Shown piece by piece: positions 22,525 through 36,267 of a DNA stretch of 64,000 nt. The notes under the pieces are model-generated. The model searched no databases. It was not told the DNA's origin and saw only the letters and a list, made by a program, of their open reading frames with translations. The first letter of the stretch is position 1, and each line of letters starts with the position of its first letter. Made by a program: the position numbers and the translations under genes. This DNA is from Siphonodentalium dalli (Eukaryota; Mollusca; Scaphopoda; Gadilida; Siphonodentaliidae), in assembly GCA_032622095.1 (NCBI GenBank), contig CP136064.1:273261614-273325613 (forward strand), in the 5' to 3' direction.

Positions 22525-25500
22525 GCGGGGGGCAGCTGACCCCCTGCCCTTGGTCAAGGGGCGAGCGGGACAGGACACGCCATTTTTCTGGTGACTGAAA
22601 ATAGTTTTATGTGTTAAATCTTGTATTTTTGACTAGTTGTGTGATGGCCAAATCAAAAATCTAATTAAAAGACAAACTAATGGAAATCATCTTTCTCCGA
22701 GAAGTCTGAATAAACAAAAAACGAAATGGAATTCCTGACAATACTGAATAAATCAGCGCGACCGTTGTTTCAATTTTATTATCTTATTTATCAAAATAAT
22801 CGTTGACAATTTCTGCAAGCGACCTATATTCAGCATTTTCAGAAATTCCATAAGTTTTTCTTTTAATTAGACTTGTGATTTGACCATCACAGATGTCGAC
22901 CAGATTTTGTGTTTAGCAATCTCTAGCTGAGCAAACGATGGATGGATTTTCATAATTATAGTATGTGTCGGAGAGCAGGTTTATGTGGCCCCTGGGTGAG
23001 AGTGTAGTTTTATGGGGACGCCATATCAGAGGTTTATCGGGCACACCGTGTGGGAGAGTAGGTATATGGGGGCCCAAAATATAGGTAAGGCAGTAGTTTT
23101 ATGAGGACACCGTATCGGGGAGTAGGTTTATCGGGAACGCTGTGTCACATGGGCCCACATGCGATTAACATGACGTATATACCAGAGCGGGGGGGGGCAA
23201 CCGACCCCCCTGCCCTTGGCCAAGGGGCGAGCGGGACAGGACATGCCATTTTTCTGGCGACTGAAAATAGTTTTATGTGTTAAATCTTGTATTTTTACAG
23301 CACAATCTGACTATTTGGGTTCAAAAACCAGCAATATCATTATATCACAAGGTTTAGTAATTTTGTGAAAATTTTATAACACAAATGGTCGCACAAATAG
23401 ACGTCACAAAAAATATGACCGATTAAGATTTAATTATCTGGTTGACATATATTGTGTGATGGCCAAATCAAAAATCTAATTAAAAGAAAAACCAAAGGAA
23501 ATCATCTTTCTCCAAGAAGTCTGAATAAACAAAAAACTATATGGAATTCCTGACAATACGGAATAAATCAGCGCGACCATTGTTTCAATTTTCAATTTAT
23601 TATCTTATTTATCAAAATAATCGTTGACAATTTCTGCAAGCGACCTATATTCAGCATTGGCAGAAATTCCATAAGTTTTTCTTTTAATTAGACTTGTGAT
23701 TTGGCCATCACAGATGTCGACCAGATTTTGGGGAGGGAATTTTGTGTTTAGCAATCTCCAGCTGAGCAAACGATGGATGGATCGATTTTCATAATTATAG
23801 TATGTGTCGGAGAGCAGGTGTATGTGGCCCCTGAGTGAGAGTGTAGTTTTATGGGGACGCCATATCAGAGGTTTATCGGGCACACCATGTGGGAGAGTAG
23901 GTATATGGGGACCCAAAATATAGGTGAGAGAGTAGTTTTATGAGGACACCGTATCGGGGAGTGGGTTTGTCGGTAACGCTGTGTCACAGGGGCCCACATG
24001 CGTGTAACATGACGTATATACCGGAGTGGGGGGCAGCTGCCCTTGGCCAAGGGGCGAGCGGGACAGGACATGCCATTTTTCTGGCGACTGAAAATAGTTT
24101 TATGTGTTAAATCTTGTATTTTTACAGCACAATATGACTATTTGGGTTCAAAAACCAGCAATATCATTATATCACAAGGTTTAGTAATTTTGTGAAAATT
24201 TTATCACAAAAATGGTCGCACAAATAGACTTCACTAAAAATATGACCGATTAAGATTTAATTATCTGGTTGACATATTGTGTGATGGCCAAATCAAAAAT
24301 CTAATTAAAAGAAAAACCAATAGAAATCATCTTTCTCCGAGAAGTCTGAATAAACAAAAAACTAAATGGAATTCCTGACAATATGGAATAAATCAGCGAG
24401 ACCGTTGTTTCAATTTTCAATTTATTATCTTATTTATCAAAATAATCGTTGACAATTTCTGCAAGCGACCTATATTCAGCATTGGCAGAAATTCCATAAG
24501 TTTTTCTTTTAATTAGACTTGTGATTTGGCCATCACAGATGTCGACCAGATTTTGTGTTTAGCAATCTCTAGCTGATCAAACGATGGATGGACTTTCATA
24601 ATTATAGTATATGTGTCGGAGAGCAGGTTTATGTGGCCCCTGAGTGAGAGTGTAGTTTTATGGGGACGCCATATCAGAGGTTTATCGGACACACCGTGTG
24701 GGAGAGTAGGTATATGGGGACCCAAAATATAGGTGAGAGAGTAGTTTTATGAGGACACCGTATCGGGGGGTATAGGTTTATCGGGAACGCTGTGTCACAG
24801 GGGCCCACATGCGTGTAACATGACGTATATACCAGAGCGGGGGGGGGCAGCTGACCCTCTGCCCTTGGCCAAGGGGCGAGCGGGACAGGACATGCCATTT
24901 TTCTGGCGACTGAAAGTAGTTTTATGTGTTAAATCTTGTATTTTTACAGCACAATCTGACTATTTGGGTTCAAAAACCAGCAATATCATTATATCACAAG
25001 GTTTAGTAATTTTGTGAAAATTTTATCATAAAAATGGTCGCACAAATAGACGTCACTAAAAATATGACCGATTATGATTTAATTATCTGGTTGACATATT
25101 GTGTGATGGCCAAATCAAAAATCTATTTAAAAGACAAACTAATGGAAATCATCTTTCTCCGAGAAGTCTGAATAAACAAAAAACTAAATGGAATTCCCGA
25201 CAATACGGAATAAATCAGCGCGACCGTTGTTTCAATTTTATTATCTTATTTATCAAAATAATCGTTGACAATTTCTGCAAGCGACCTATATTCAGCATTG
25301 TCAGAAATTCCATAAGTTTTTCTTTTAATTAGACTTGTGATTTGGCCATCACAGATGTCGACCAGATTTTGTGCTTAGCAATTTCTAGCTGAGCAAACGA
25401 TGGATGGATTTTCATAATTATAGTATGTGTCGAAGAGCAGGTTTATGTGGACCCAAAATATAGGTGAGAGAGTAGTTTTATGGGGACACCGTATCCGGGA

Positions 25501-28500
25501 GTGGGTTTATCGGTAACGCTGTGTCACAGGGGCCCACATGCGTGTAACATGACGTATATACCAGAGTGGGGGGGGGCAGCTGACCCCCTGCCCTTGGCCA
25601 AGGGGTGAGCGGGACAGGACATGCCATTTTTCTGGCGACTGAAAATAGTTTTGTGTGTTAAATCTTGTATTTTTACAGCACAATCTGACTATTTGGGTTC
25701 AAAAACCAGCAATATCATTATATCACAAGGCTTAGTAATTTTGTGAAAAGTTTATCACAAAAATGGTCGCACAAATAGACGTCACTAAAAATATGACCGA
25801 TTAACATTTAATTATCTGGTTGACATATTGTGATATGGCCAAATCAAAAATCTAATTAAAAGAAAAACTAATGGAAATCATCTTTCTCCGAGAAGTCTGA
25901 ATAAACAAAAAACTAAATGGAATTCCTGACAATACTGAATAAATCAGCGCGACCGTTGTTTCAATTTCATTATCTTATTTATCAAAATAATCGTTGACAA
26001 TTTCTGCAAGCGACCTATTTTCAGCATTGTCAGAAATTCCATAAGTTTTTCTTTTAATTAGACTTGTGATTTGGCCATCACAGATGTCGACCAGATTTTG
26101 TGTTTAGCAATCTCTAGCTGAGCAAACGATGGATGGATTTTCATAATTATAGTATGTGTCGGAGAGCAGGTTTATGTGGTCCCTGGGTGAGAGTGTAGTT
26201 TTATGGGGACGCCATATCAGAGGTTTATCGGACACACCGTGTGGGAGAGTAGATATATGGGGGCCCAAAATATAGGTGAGAGAGTAGTTTTATGAGGACA
26301 CCGTATCGGGGAGTAGGTTTATCGGGAACGCTGTGTCACAGGGGCCCACATGCGTGTAACATGACGTATATACCAGAGCGGGGGGGGGGGGGCAACTGAC
26401 CCCGTGCCCTTGGCCAAGGGGCGAGCGGGACAGGACATGCCATTTTTCTGGCGAATGAAAATAGTTTTATGTGTTATATCTTGTATTTTTACAGCACAAT
26501 CTGACTATTTGGGTTCAAAAACCAGCAATATCATTATATCACAAGGTTTAGTAATTTTGTGAAAATTTTATCACAAAAATGGTCGCACAAATAGACGTCA
26601 CTAAAAATATGACCGATTAACATTTAATTATCTGGTTGACATATTGTGTGATGGCCAAATCAAAAATCTAATTAAAAGAAAAACTAATGGAAATCATCTT
26701 TCTCCGAGAAGTCTGAATAAACAAAAAACTAAATGGAATTCCTGACAATACTGAATAAATCAGCGCGACCGTTGTTTCAATTTTATTATCTTATTTATCA
26801 AAATAATCGTTGACAATTTCTGCAAGCGACCTATATTCAGCATTGTCAGAAATTCCATAAGTTTTTCTTTTAATTAGACTTGTGATTTGGCCATCACAGA
26901 TGTCGACCAGATTTTGTGTTTAGCAATCTCTAGCTGAGCAAACGATGGATGGATTTTCATAATTATAGTATGTGTCGGAGAGCAGGTTTATGTGGCCCCT
27001 GGGTGCGAGTCTAGTTTTATGGGGACGCCATATCAGAGGTTTATCGGGCACACCGTGTGGGAGAGTAGGTATATGGGGGCCCAAAATATAGGTGAGAGAG
27101 TAGTTTTATGAGGACACCGTATCGGGGAGTAGGTTTATCGGGAACGCTGTGTCACAGTGGCCCGCATGCGTGTAACATGACGTATATACCAGAGCGGGGG
27201 AGGGGGGCAGCTGACCCCGTGCCCTTGGCCAAGGGGCGAGCGGGACAGGACATGCCATTTTTCTGGCGACTGAAAATAGTTTTATGTGTTATATCTTGTA
27301 TTTTTACAGCACACTCTGACTATTTGGGTTCAAAAACCAGCAATATCATTATATCACAAGGTTTAGTAATTTTGTGAAAATTTTATCACAAAAATGGTCG
27401 CACAAATAGACGTCACTAAAAATATGACCGATTAACATTTAATTATCTGGTTGACATATTGTGTGATGGCCAAATCAAAAATCTAATTAAAAGAAAAACT
27501 AATGGAAATCATCTTTCTCCCATAAGTCTGAATAAACAAAAAACTAAATGGAATTCCTGACAATACTGAATAAATCAGCGCGACCGTTGTTTCAATTTTA
27601 TTATCTTATTTATCAAAATAATCGTTGACAATTTCTGCAAGCGACCTATTTTCAGCATTGTCAGAAATTCCATAAGTTTTTCTTTTAATTAGACTTGTGA
27701 TTTGGCCATCACAGATGTCGACCAGATTTTGTGTTTAGCAATGTCTAGCTGAGCAAACGATGGATGGATTTTCATAATTATAGTATGTGTCGGAGAGCAG
27801 GTTTATGTGGCCCCTGGGTGAGAGTGTAGTTTTATGGGGACGCCATATCAGAGGTTTATCGGGCACACCGTGTGGGAGAGTAGGTATATGGGGGCCCAAA
27901 ATATAGGTGAGAGAGTAGTTTTATGAGGACACCGTATCGGGAAGTAGGTTTATCGGGAACGCTGTGTCACAGGGGGCCACATGCGTGTAACATGACGTAT
28001 ATACCAGAGCGGGGGGGGGGGCAGCTGACCCCCTGCCTTTGGCCATGGGGCGAGCGGGACAGGACATGCCATTTTTCTGCCGACTGAAAATAGTTTTATG
28101 TGTAAAATCTTGTATTTTTACAGCACAATCTGACTATTTGGGTTCAAAAACCAGCAATATCATTATATCACAAGGTTTAGTAATTTTGTGAAAATTTTAT
28201 CACAAAAATGATCGCACAAATAGACGTCACTAAAAATATGACCGATTAAAATTTAATTATCTGGTTGACATATTGTGTGATGGCCAAATCAAAAATATAA
28301 TTAAAAGACAAACAAATGGAAATAATCTTTCTCCGTGAAGTCTGAATAAACAAAAAACTAAATGGAATTCCTGACAATACTGAATAAATCAGCGCGACCG
28401 TTGTTTCAATTTTATTATCTTATTTATCAAAATAATCGTTGACAATTTCTGCAAGCAACCTATTTTCAGCATTGTCAGAAATTCCATAAGTTTTTCTTTT

Positions 28501-30849
28501 AATTAGACTTGTGATTTGGCCATCACAGATGTCGACCAGATTTTGTGTTTAGCAATCTCTAGCTGAGCAAACGTTGGATGGATTTTCATAATTATAGTAT
28601 GTGTCGGAGAGCAGGTTTATGTGGTCCCTGGGTGAGAGTGTAGTTTTATGGGGACGCCATATCAGAGGTTTATCGGACACACCGTGTGGGAGAGTAGGTA
28701 TATGGGGGCCCAAAATATAGGTGAGAGAGTAGTTTTATGAGGACACCGTATCGGGGAGTAGGTTTATCGGGAACGCTGTGTCACAGGGGCCCACATGCGT
28801 GTAACATGACGTATATACCAGAGCGGGGGAGGGGGGCAGCTGACCCCGTGCCCTTGGCCAAGGGGCGAGCGGGACAGGACATGCCATTTTTCTGGCGACT
28901 GAAAATAGTTTTATGTGTTATATCTTGTATTTTTACAGCACAATCTGACTATTTGGGTTCAAAAACCAGCAATATCATTATATCACAAGGTTTAGTAATT
29001 TTGTGAAAATTTTATCACAAAAATGGTCGCACAAATAGACGTCACTAAAAATATGACCGATTAAGATTTAATTATCTGGTTGACATATTGTGTGATGGCC
29101 AAATCAAAAATCTAATTAAAAGAAAAACTAATGGAAATCATCTTTCTCCGAGAAGTCTGAATAAACAAAAAACTAAATGGAATTCCTGACAATACTGAAT
29201 AAATCAGCGCGACCGTTGTTTCAATTTTATTATCTTATTTATCAAAATAATCGTTGACAATTTCTGCAAGCGACCTATATTCAGCATTGTCAGAAATTCC
29301 ATAAGTTTTTCTTTTAATTAGACTTGTGATTTGGCCATCACAGATGTCGACCAGATTTTGTGTTTAGCAATCTCTAGCTGAGCAAACGATGGATGGATTT
29401 TCATAATTATAGTATGTGTCGGAGAGCAGGTTTATGTGGCCCCTGAGTGAGAGTGTAGTTTTATGGGGACGCCATATCAGAGGTTTATCGGGCACACCGT
29501 GTGGGAGAGTAGGTATATGGGGGCCCAAAATATAGGTGAGAGAGTAGTTTTATGAGGACACCGTATCGGGAAGTAGGTTTATCGGGAACGCTGTGTCACA
29601 GGGGGCCACATGCGTGTAACATGACGTATATACCAGGGGGGGGCAGCTGACCCCCTGCCCTTGGCCAAGGGGCGAGCGGGACAGGACATGCCATTTTTCT
29701 GGCGATTGAAAATAGTTTTATGTATTAAATCTTGTATTTTTACAGCACAATCTGACTATTTGGGTTCAAAAACCAGCAATATCATTATATCACAAGGTTT
29801 AGTAATTTTGTGAAAATTTTATCACAAAAATGGTCGCACAAATAGACGTCACTAAAAATATGACCGATTAACATTTAATTATCTGGTTGACATATTGTGT
29901 GATGGCCAAATCAAAAATTTAATTAAAAGAAAAACTAATGGAAATCATCTTTCTCCGAGAAGTCTGAATAAACAAAAAACTAAATGGAATTCCTGACAAT
30001 ACTGAATAAATCAGCGCGACCGTTGTTTCAATTTTCAATTTATTATCTTATTTATCAAAATAATCGTTGACAATTTCTGCAAGCGACCTATATTCAGCAT
30101 TGTCAGAAATTCCATAAGTTTTTCTTTTAATTAGACTTGTGATTTGGCCATCACAGATGTCGACCAGATTTTGGGGAGGGCATTTTGTGTTTAGCAATCT
30201 CTATAGCTGAGCAAACGATGGATGGATTTTCATAATTATAGTATGTGTCGGAGAGCAGGTTTATGTGGCCCCTGTGTGAGAGTGTAGTTTTATGGGGACG
30301 CCATATCAGAGGTTTATCGGGCACACCGTGTGGGAGAGTAGGTATATGGGGGCACAAAATATAGGTGAGAGAGTAGTTTTATGAGGACACCGTATCGGGG
30401 AGTAGGTTTATCGGGAACGCTGTGTCACAGGGGCCCACATGCGTGTAACATGACGTATATACCAGAGCGGGGGGGGCAGCTGACCCCCTGCCCTTGGCCA
30501 AGGGGCGAGCGGGACAGGACATGCCATTTTTCTGGCGACTGAAAATAGTTTTATGTGTTAAATCTTGTATTTTTACAGCACAATCTGACTATTTGGGTTC
30601 AAAAACCAGCAATATCATTATATCACAAGGTTTAGTAATTTTGTGAAAATTTTATCACAAAAATGGTCGCACAAATAGACGTCACTAAAAATATGACCGA
30701 TTAACATTTAATTATCTGGTTGACATATTGTGTGATGGCCAAATCAAAAATCTAATTAAAAGACAAACTAATGGAAATCATCTTTCTCCGAGAAGTCTGA
30801 ATAAACAAAAAACTAAATGGAATTCCTGACAATACTGAATAAATCAGCG
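22525..30849. repeat. ~815-bp satellite array, ~10 units
   Basis: A G tract followed by GGCAGCTGACCCC starts units near 22527, 23187, 24024, 24836, 25565, 26376, 27192, 28007, 28822, 29636 and 30466. Spacings are ~810-837 bp, except 661 (first unit, internal deletion) and 729 (fourth full unit, ~90-bp deletion). Each unit holds, in order: variable G tract; CCTTGGCCAAGG palindrome; GCGAGCGGGACAGGACATGC; a ~250-bp inverted repeat; a block of TATGGGGAC sub-repeats. Units are about 95 percent alike. Recurrent ~89-codon frames (e.g. 27108-27377, 28737-29006) are broken by G-tract length and are not genes. The array ends abruptly at 30849 inside a palindrome loop. Confidence 0.95.
29092..29342. repeat. 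Foldback inside each satellite unit (example)
   Basis: GTGATGGCCAAATC (left) pairs with GATTTGGCCATCAC (right). Inward, TCTAATTAAAAGAAAAACTA pairs with the strand reading AAGTTTTTCTTTTAATTAGA, and GGAATTCCTGACAATACTGA with TCAGCATTGTCAGAAATTCC. The left arm carries a ~45-bp unpaired insert. The loop contains TCAGCGCGACCG. The same foldback is present in every unit (e.g. 26647-26898). Confidence 0.9.
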
Positions 30850-30926
30850 CTGGGATAAGGCCTTAAATAAATAACCCATTCCTATCCCATTTCGGATATC
30901 GGTCATACGACCTCCCTATGTTATCT

Positions 30927-31190
30927 GGGATGACCGTCCGATCTCCGTATGGTCCATGGGAAGACCTTGTGATGCCTGATGACGACATCCATCTGGTCCC
31001 TGGGATTGTCATACGACCTCTATATGGTCACTGTGACGACGTTACGACCTCAATGTGGTCACGTGGTCGAAGGTACGACCTTCAGATGGCCCATGGGACG
31101 ACCCTCCGACACCCCAATGATCCCTGGGGCGATCATAGTACATCCCTGTATGGTACATCATGCATGGGATGATCATACAACCTCCCATTT
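30927..31190. repeat. 31-bp minisatellite
   Basis: Units begin at 30927, 30958 (44 bp, with an insertion), 31002, 31033, 31064, 31095 and 31126, with consensus near GGGATGATCATACGACCTCC followed by NTATGGTCCAT. Copies are diverged but the 31-bp phase is exact. The short plus-strand frames here follow the repeat. Confidence 0.85.
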
Positions 31191-32980
31191 TGCCTGTCAT
31201 TTTAGTAAAATATTATGACATTTTCTTGTGATACGGACATATCAGTCATATTTTGTTATATATAGCACTATTAAATGATCTGCACAACTCAATTTTACTT
31301 TTTGTTGAAAAATATTGAAAAAAGTCTCTTTTTATTTATTTATTTTTTTTTATAAATATTTCAGTAAATTTTTGGCAAATTTCGAGATTTTTAAAATTAT
31401 GAATGACAAATGTCGGATTATCAAATCATTATATTGTTTAAAATCAATTTTGAAGGAGCATATGTGTTGAATGGGTACACTATTGAAAATTTAAAAAATT
31501 GGATTAAATTATTAAAAAATAGGGGGTAGGGGTAGCTTTTTCATAGTAAGTCGAAAATACGGAATGAATCACATTCTAGTTTTTCGAACATGTGGAATAT
31601 ACCCTTGCGAAGTTTTTAAAACCTTAATATCCGCATGTTTCACTGAAATCCGGAACTTATATCATTTTATATTAGACAACATTTTGGAAAAAGTACCCAA
31701 ACAATCACTCTTTTTATCACACTTTTCACTATAACTCAATTTATTTTCAATATTTTCAAAAAATGACAATTGTGTCCATTGACGGTATATATGAGGCATG
31801 TTATCAACTATAAATGGTTCTTCTGAAGTTTTTAAGATTCGCGTAGGGGCTTAATGATTCAGAACAGCTACATGTAATGTTTTCAACTGGGGTAGGGTTA
31901 ATCATCCTCATTTTTCGAAACTTTTGGACACATTTCTGAAGTGGAAATTTACACCACCCTGACGGCTATATAATTACCTATAATTTGGTATAACAAACAT
32001 TTGTTCGGAGGGGGGTGCAACGAAAGCGAAAACTAGGCGTCTTTTTGGAATTGGCCCACGGACTAGGATGGATGCGATTAAAGTCCATAAATGCCAAGCA
32101 TTTAATGACGGTCCCATTAATGTCTTTGGATTTCTATACAACCCTTCCACATTTCCCAACTTTCCACAACAACTAGATCATTTCAAATACCATGTGCCAT
32201 GTACATGATACTGTTATGTCCATTAATTGGTGCCAGCAATGGCTTGAAAGAAATGGGTAACATTCCCCCACTCTGGGGCTAGCTCTCCAGGATTGTCCAT
32301 AAATCTTTGTATCTTTAATATATATTAGTTGTTAACCAAATCTGACTGGGTATTTTATGGTGCACTCCGTTTACTACATATAATAAGCTGATACAGTTAG
32401 ATGGCATGGTACAGGGCCCTATTAGCATGTGTCTTCTTGGTAAACTAACAGCCTGGGATCATTAAATGCTTGACTTTCTTCTGTTTTATGTTCCAAATAC
32501 TAATAAAACGGCTAGCTGCTATGTGTGTAATGAAAAAGATTAAATTGTGTGGACCCTGATATTGGTACGACCAAAACCGTCCAGCTACTACACCACTGCC
32601 CTTACATATATACGCCCATGTCAGAGCGGCTTAACATCAGACCCAGAATTTGTATTTAAGTGGCAAACTTGGCCCATGTGCAAACTCTGAATAATATATG
32701 GAGTTCACCAAACCCGGATAATAGAGAATGTCCGTAGTTTCTACAATAATGAGTCCAGATGCTAATAAATCTAATCTTACTATCCACGGGCCACATTGGC
32801 GGGAGCCAATGTTTTCGCTCAAGCAAGGACTTGTATAGCAAAAATTAAAAAACCTTGGCTCAAGGAAACGAAAGCATTTATTGCCAACACAACCTTATAC
32901 ATTTCCTGATATCCTGCTGTGATGTCAGACCAGACCAGTTAGAAATCCCATGTCTGTTATGTAATGCCTTTGATACAATC
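31191..32980. other. No recognised feature
   Basis: Strongly AT-rich to ~31,950, then mixed composition. Short minus-strand frames (31974-32159, 32637-32841) have no recognised motif. A LINE-like origin for 32400-32980 is possible but not demonstrable by eye. Confidence 0.4.
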
Positions 32981-33040
32981 AATCAATCAATTTTATTGTA
33001 CTTTTACATCATACAAAGATTGACACACATGTCCACCACG
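32981..33040 (-). mobile_element. LINE 3'-end fragment
   Basis: AATCAATCAATCAATTTTAT, read on the minus strand, is AATAAAATTGATTG..., a LINE 3' terminus with a tetranucleotide tail. Only ~50 bp of body remain before another LINE tail. Confidence 0.45.
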
Positions 33041-33047
33041 GCGATGA

Positions 33048-33453
33048 GCGGTAGATAGATAGATAACATTTATTGCAAGAAATATATATTACAGACATGT
33101 TGCAAAGTAGTATATAAAAACACATATATAAGAATATTCATTGTATCAACACATATTTTGAACACAGATAATTAAAATTACGTACGAATGTTTCCCTTCC
33201 AGCTTCCCTTTTTCATTTGTTGTGAACAACATTTTCCCGTATTATGAAGAATCCATATAATATTATGTTATTGCAAATCATATCGCACACTGTGGGATTG
33301 TTATTTTTCATAATACTAATAAATGTTTCCTTGTTTGATAGTTTGATGAACCCCGGATTTACAGTTTCTAATTTTTCAAATAGCTTTGTTCGTGCTATAT
33401 CATATAATTTTGTTGTTGTATGCTTTATTTTTGTCACTAAATTAATGTGATAC
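33048..33453 (-). mobile_element. LINE 3' fragment with (TCTA)n tail
   Basis: The minus strand encodes a C-terminal fragment (stop at 33213) with NPGFIKLSNKETFISIM and NNNPTVCDMICNNI. These align with NDPNVCSLICRKI in the better preserved LINE at 40591-43862. The 3' side has GCAATAAATGTTATC then (TATC)n. It is 5'-truncated near 33453, where the CxxC knuckle would be. Confidence 0.75.
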
Positions 33454-34277
33454 AAAATATTGAATATATGTACACTATATACACATATATATATATCCCA
33501 CATTCCATAATAAAATCTCCCCGGACTAACCAAAAGCTATCTTGATCCTATCATGTAAAGCGAAAACCCTGTGGTCTGCAAAATCGGTTTATGTGGTGAA
33601 ATATAGATGCGGTGAGTGTGTACAAAATTACCTATGGGCTAACCTGTCATAAAACAAAAACAAGCCTAAATTGTGTGGGTACCACCTGTGCGCCAGAAAT
33701 GACCCCTCGTCGAGCAAACTTCCCGACCTTGGTCGAGTTTCGCTAATTTTTCATAAACAGTTGAACTCATGCTCCGGAAAATGTGTGTTTTTCTGATTTA
33801 ACGCAGGTAAGTATAATATTTAAATGTTGAAACATGTAGAGATATGATCTAAATATAATTTTGTGAAGCAGGTGACCAAAATTTATGTCGCATTTATACA
33901 GAAATACGTAACTACTCTGCAACTTTGGGTCTAGTTTTCTCGCCGATGAATGAGAAAAGGAACCAATTTTATTATAGTCAAAATTCACAACGTAACAATG
34001 AACAAATGTGGTCGATACAATAAAGGATATCTCCTCCAAATGATATATAAAACTCAGTTTGCCCAGTGATCGATGTCGCGCGAAAACAGCGTTATCCGAT
34101 TTAAAAAGTTCAAACTTCGTGAAATGGTCACATCAGATCTGGAGGTTTGTTTCAAATTAAGCAGAAATGATTATTCTATCCGTATCACCAAACGTAACTA
34201 TGATGGCAAAGCCGTGCTATTAGTTACATCGACTAAAACGACCGACATATGAGCGTGATAATTAGTTTACGCTAAGG
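33454..34277. other. No recognised feature
   Basis: A short (AT)n at 33483-33497. No gene or element recognised. Confidence 0.4.
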
Positions 34278-35540
34278 GTTTGATTGATTGATTGATTGAT
34301 TTATTGCATAAGTCACATAACTGTGAAACAAGCAAAACATATATATATATACACTATGTACACAACTTTGAATTTCACATTAATCATTGTTCATTTCATA
34401 TACACAGCAGTAATTAAATTAGATTACACAATAATAGGCGATAAACTTAACAAGTATGATAACTACATGTGTTCACCCATAACAATAAATGATTTCGATT
34501 ATATAGTATAAGACACCTTCTTAAAGGCACACCTTAGGAATATGCATAGTCTTTTTATGAGGCTTATATTTTGAAGAGATAGGAGACCATGGAATTTCTC
34601 TCTCGTAGGGTTCTTCCAAAAGTACTCAGGGATATATTGTTTTCTGATTTCATCCAAATGACTGCATATAATAACTAAATGGTATTCGTCTCCTAAATAT
34701 TTTCCACATATGGTGCATATCCTATTGTCATTATCATTCTGAGATTTCTTCCATCTTGAGCACTCTATAGGCAGTTTATGATTTGCAGTTCTGAGCTTCA
34801 AGAGGTATATCGATAGATTAGACGGCAAAATCTTCAAGTAATTTGGGTAACCGTAGTCAGTTTTAATAAAACTATAAAATTGGGCCCTCGATGAAGCAGA
34901 TGTGTTTATGTCAACGAGTAGTGCGTCCCAATGACGTTGTTTGAGAACAGTTTTTGCATTTCTCAGTTCAATAGCGGTCAGGCCCGTCTGTGTGATCCAC
35001 TTTGATTGCAATTTCAAATCATAAAGAGCATTTTTGACAAAACATAACCATTTGGAGTTATTTTTGTCTGCTGTCTGTGAGTTCATCTCATGAGTCTGAT
35101 AAATTAAGGTATAAATATTCTTAGCTAGCTCAGAGCCGTTACTCGATACGAGCTTTGACCAATATGTCAGAGCTCGGCATGTTATTTCTATAGAGACGGG
35201 GTGTCGTGCGAATTCTGCATAAACTATGTAATTGGGGGTACTCATTTTGATGGACGCAACCATCTTACAAAATTTTAGATGTAGTGTCTCTACACTTTGA
35301 ATACGTTCAAAACACCATATCTCACTCCCATACAGTAAAATAGGTAAAATCATCTTATCGAATAAATCAAGCATAATATCAATGGGTAAGTTTAGTTTTC
35401 GGACCTTATTAAGCAGTCCGTACATGGCTCTCGTTGCAGAGTTAACTGTTTTCTTTATGTTCTGGCAGAAGCGACCATTATAAAATAATTTAACCCCTAA
35501 ATAAGTGAATTCTTTAACTATATCTGACTATATGTGCAAT
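34278..35540 (-). mobile_element. 5'-truncated LINE with (ATCA)n tail
   Basis: A 1.26-kb minus-strand LINE end. Its 3' terminus reads GCAATAAATCAATCAATCAA, its coding body runs to ~35535, and beyond that the homology and frame end. It is the C-terminal, post-reverse-transcriptase part only. Confidence 0.85.
34499..35535 (-). pseudogene. LINE ORF2 C-terminal region
   Basis: This is the part of a non-LTR retrotransposon polyprotein downstream of the reverse transcriptase palm. The frame opens with EFTYLGVKLFYNGRF (thumb-side YLG motif) and continues with DLFDKMILPILLYGSEIW, the conserved LYGSE(I/L)W motif. It ends with a CTICGKYLGDEYHLVIICSH knuckle (C-x2-C...H-x4-C) in the last ~80 residues. 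No catalytic reverse transcriptase motifs remain. The stop is at 34499 and the open frame from the first Met is 308 codons. The truncation is the usual outcome of incomplete target-primed reverse transcription. It belongs to the same broad group as the FADD-type element at 40591-43862 but is not close to it. Confidence 0.85.
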
Positions 35541-35671
35541 CAGTATAGGCATATAGTCCGAGGGGAAATCGGATTAACAATTTACCTGACAATATTATGT
35601 GAAATTTCAATTTGATATATTTATGTTCTCTGTTAATTGTTGTATTTATACCGCTCTGTCACAATCATGGG

Positions 35672-35710
35672 CCGGGGGGGGGGGGGCTGGAGGCTGCAGC
35701 CCCCCCCCAA
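35672..35710. repeat. G-tract/C-tract hairpin
   Basis: About 12 G, then CTGGAGGCTGCAG, then about 10 C. The two tracts can pair around a CTGCAG core. Similar lone G/C tracts occur near 46604, 46816 and 63301. Confidence 0.8.
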
Positions 35711-36021
35711 ATCGGGTAGAAAGTTCAACATTCGGGCAAACTGGAGATTTTTTATGGTCCTATTCCAGCCTATTCGGGCAATTTTCTGGCAAATTGAATG
35801 ATATTTCAGGGAAAATTGTTGCACATTACAATAGTTTCCACATTTCTGCCCGAATTATTCTTATTTGAGGCTAATTTGGACACTTTTGTTATATTTGTGT
35901 GTGTATATATTGTATATTCGCTAGTTTGGCTATGTAACTTGCAAGCTGAGTCGTTTACCCGTGATTTGTTTTGGGTCGAACAAGTCGCGAATGAGTACCG
36001 ATCACGGCCCCAAATTTAACG

Positions 36022-36105
36022 TTTTCATTGGAGCCATATATTGGTGTGGGTGTGGTCGTGAAGGTGTATCGAGGCATATGTAAAATAATTAGTTGTTTGT
36101 AACCT
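36022..36105. repeat. 84-bp duplicate, copy A
   Basis: Matches 38075-38158 at 82 of 84 positions in the same orientation, with abrupt loss of similarity at both edges. The other copy is fused to the 5' end of a LINE. Translated on the minus strand both read HMPRYTFTTTPTPIYGSNEN. Confidence 0.85.
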
Positions 36106-36267
36106 GTTATTATTATATTTTTTTCTCCTCCAGATATTGAAGATTTTACAAAGAATATAACATTGTTATGCACAACACAATGAATAGATATCATAATTAA
36201 ATTTTATAGAAACAACACAAATAAATATGATAAGCAAGACGTATTTACATTTCTACAATGGTGGATA

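Noticed and set aside
27108-29006. Recurrent ~89-codon open frames in the satellite
   Set aside because: They recur only because the unit recurs. The frame changes with G-tract length from unit to unit, and codon positions show no constraint.
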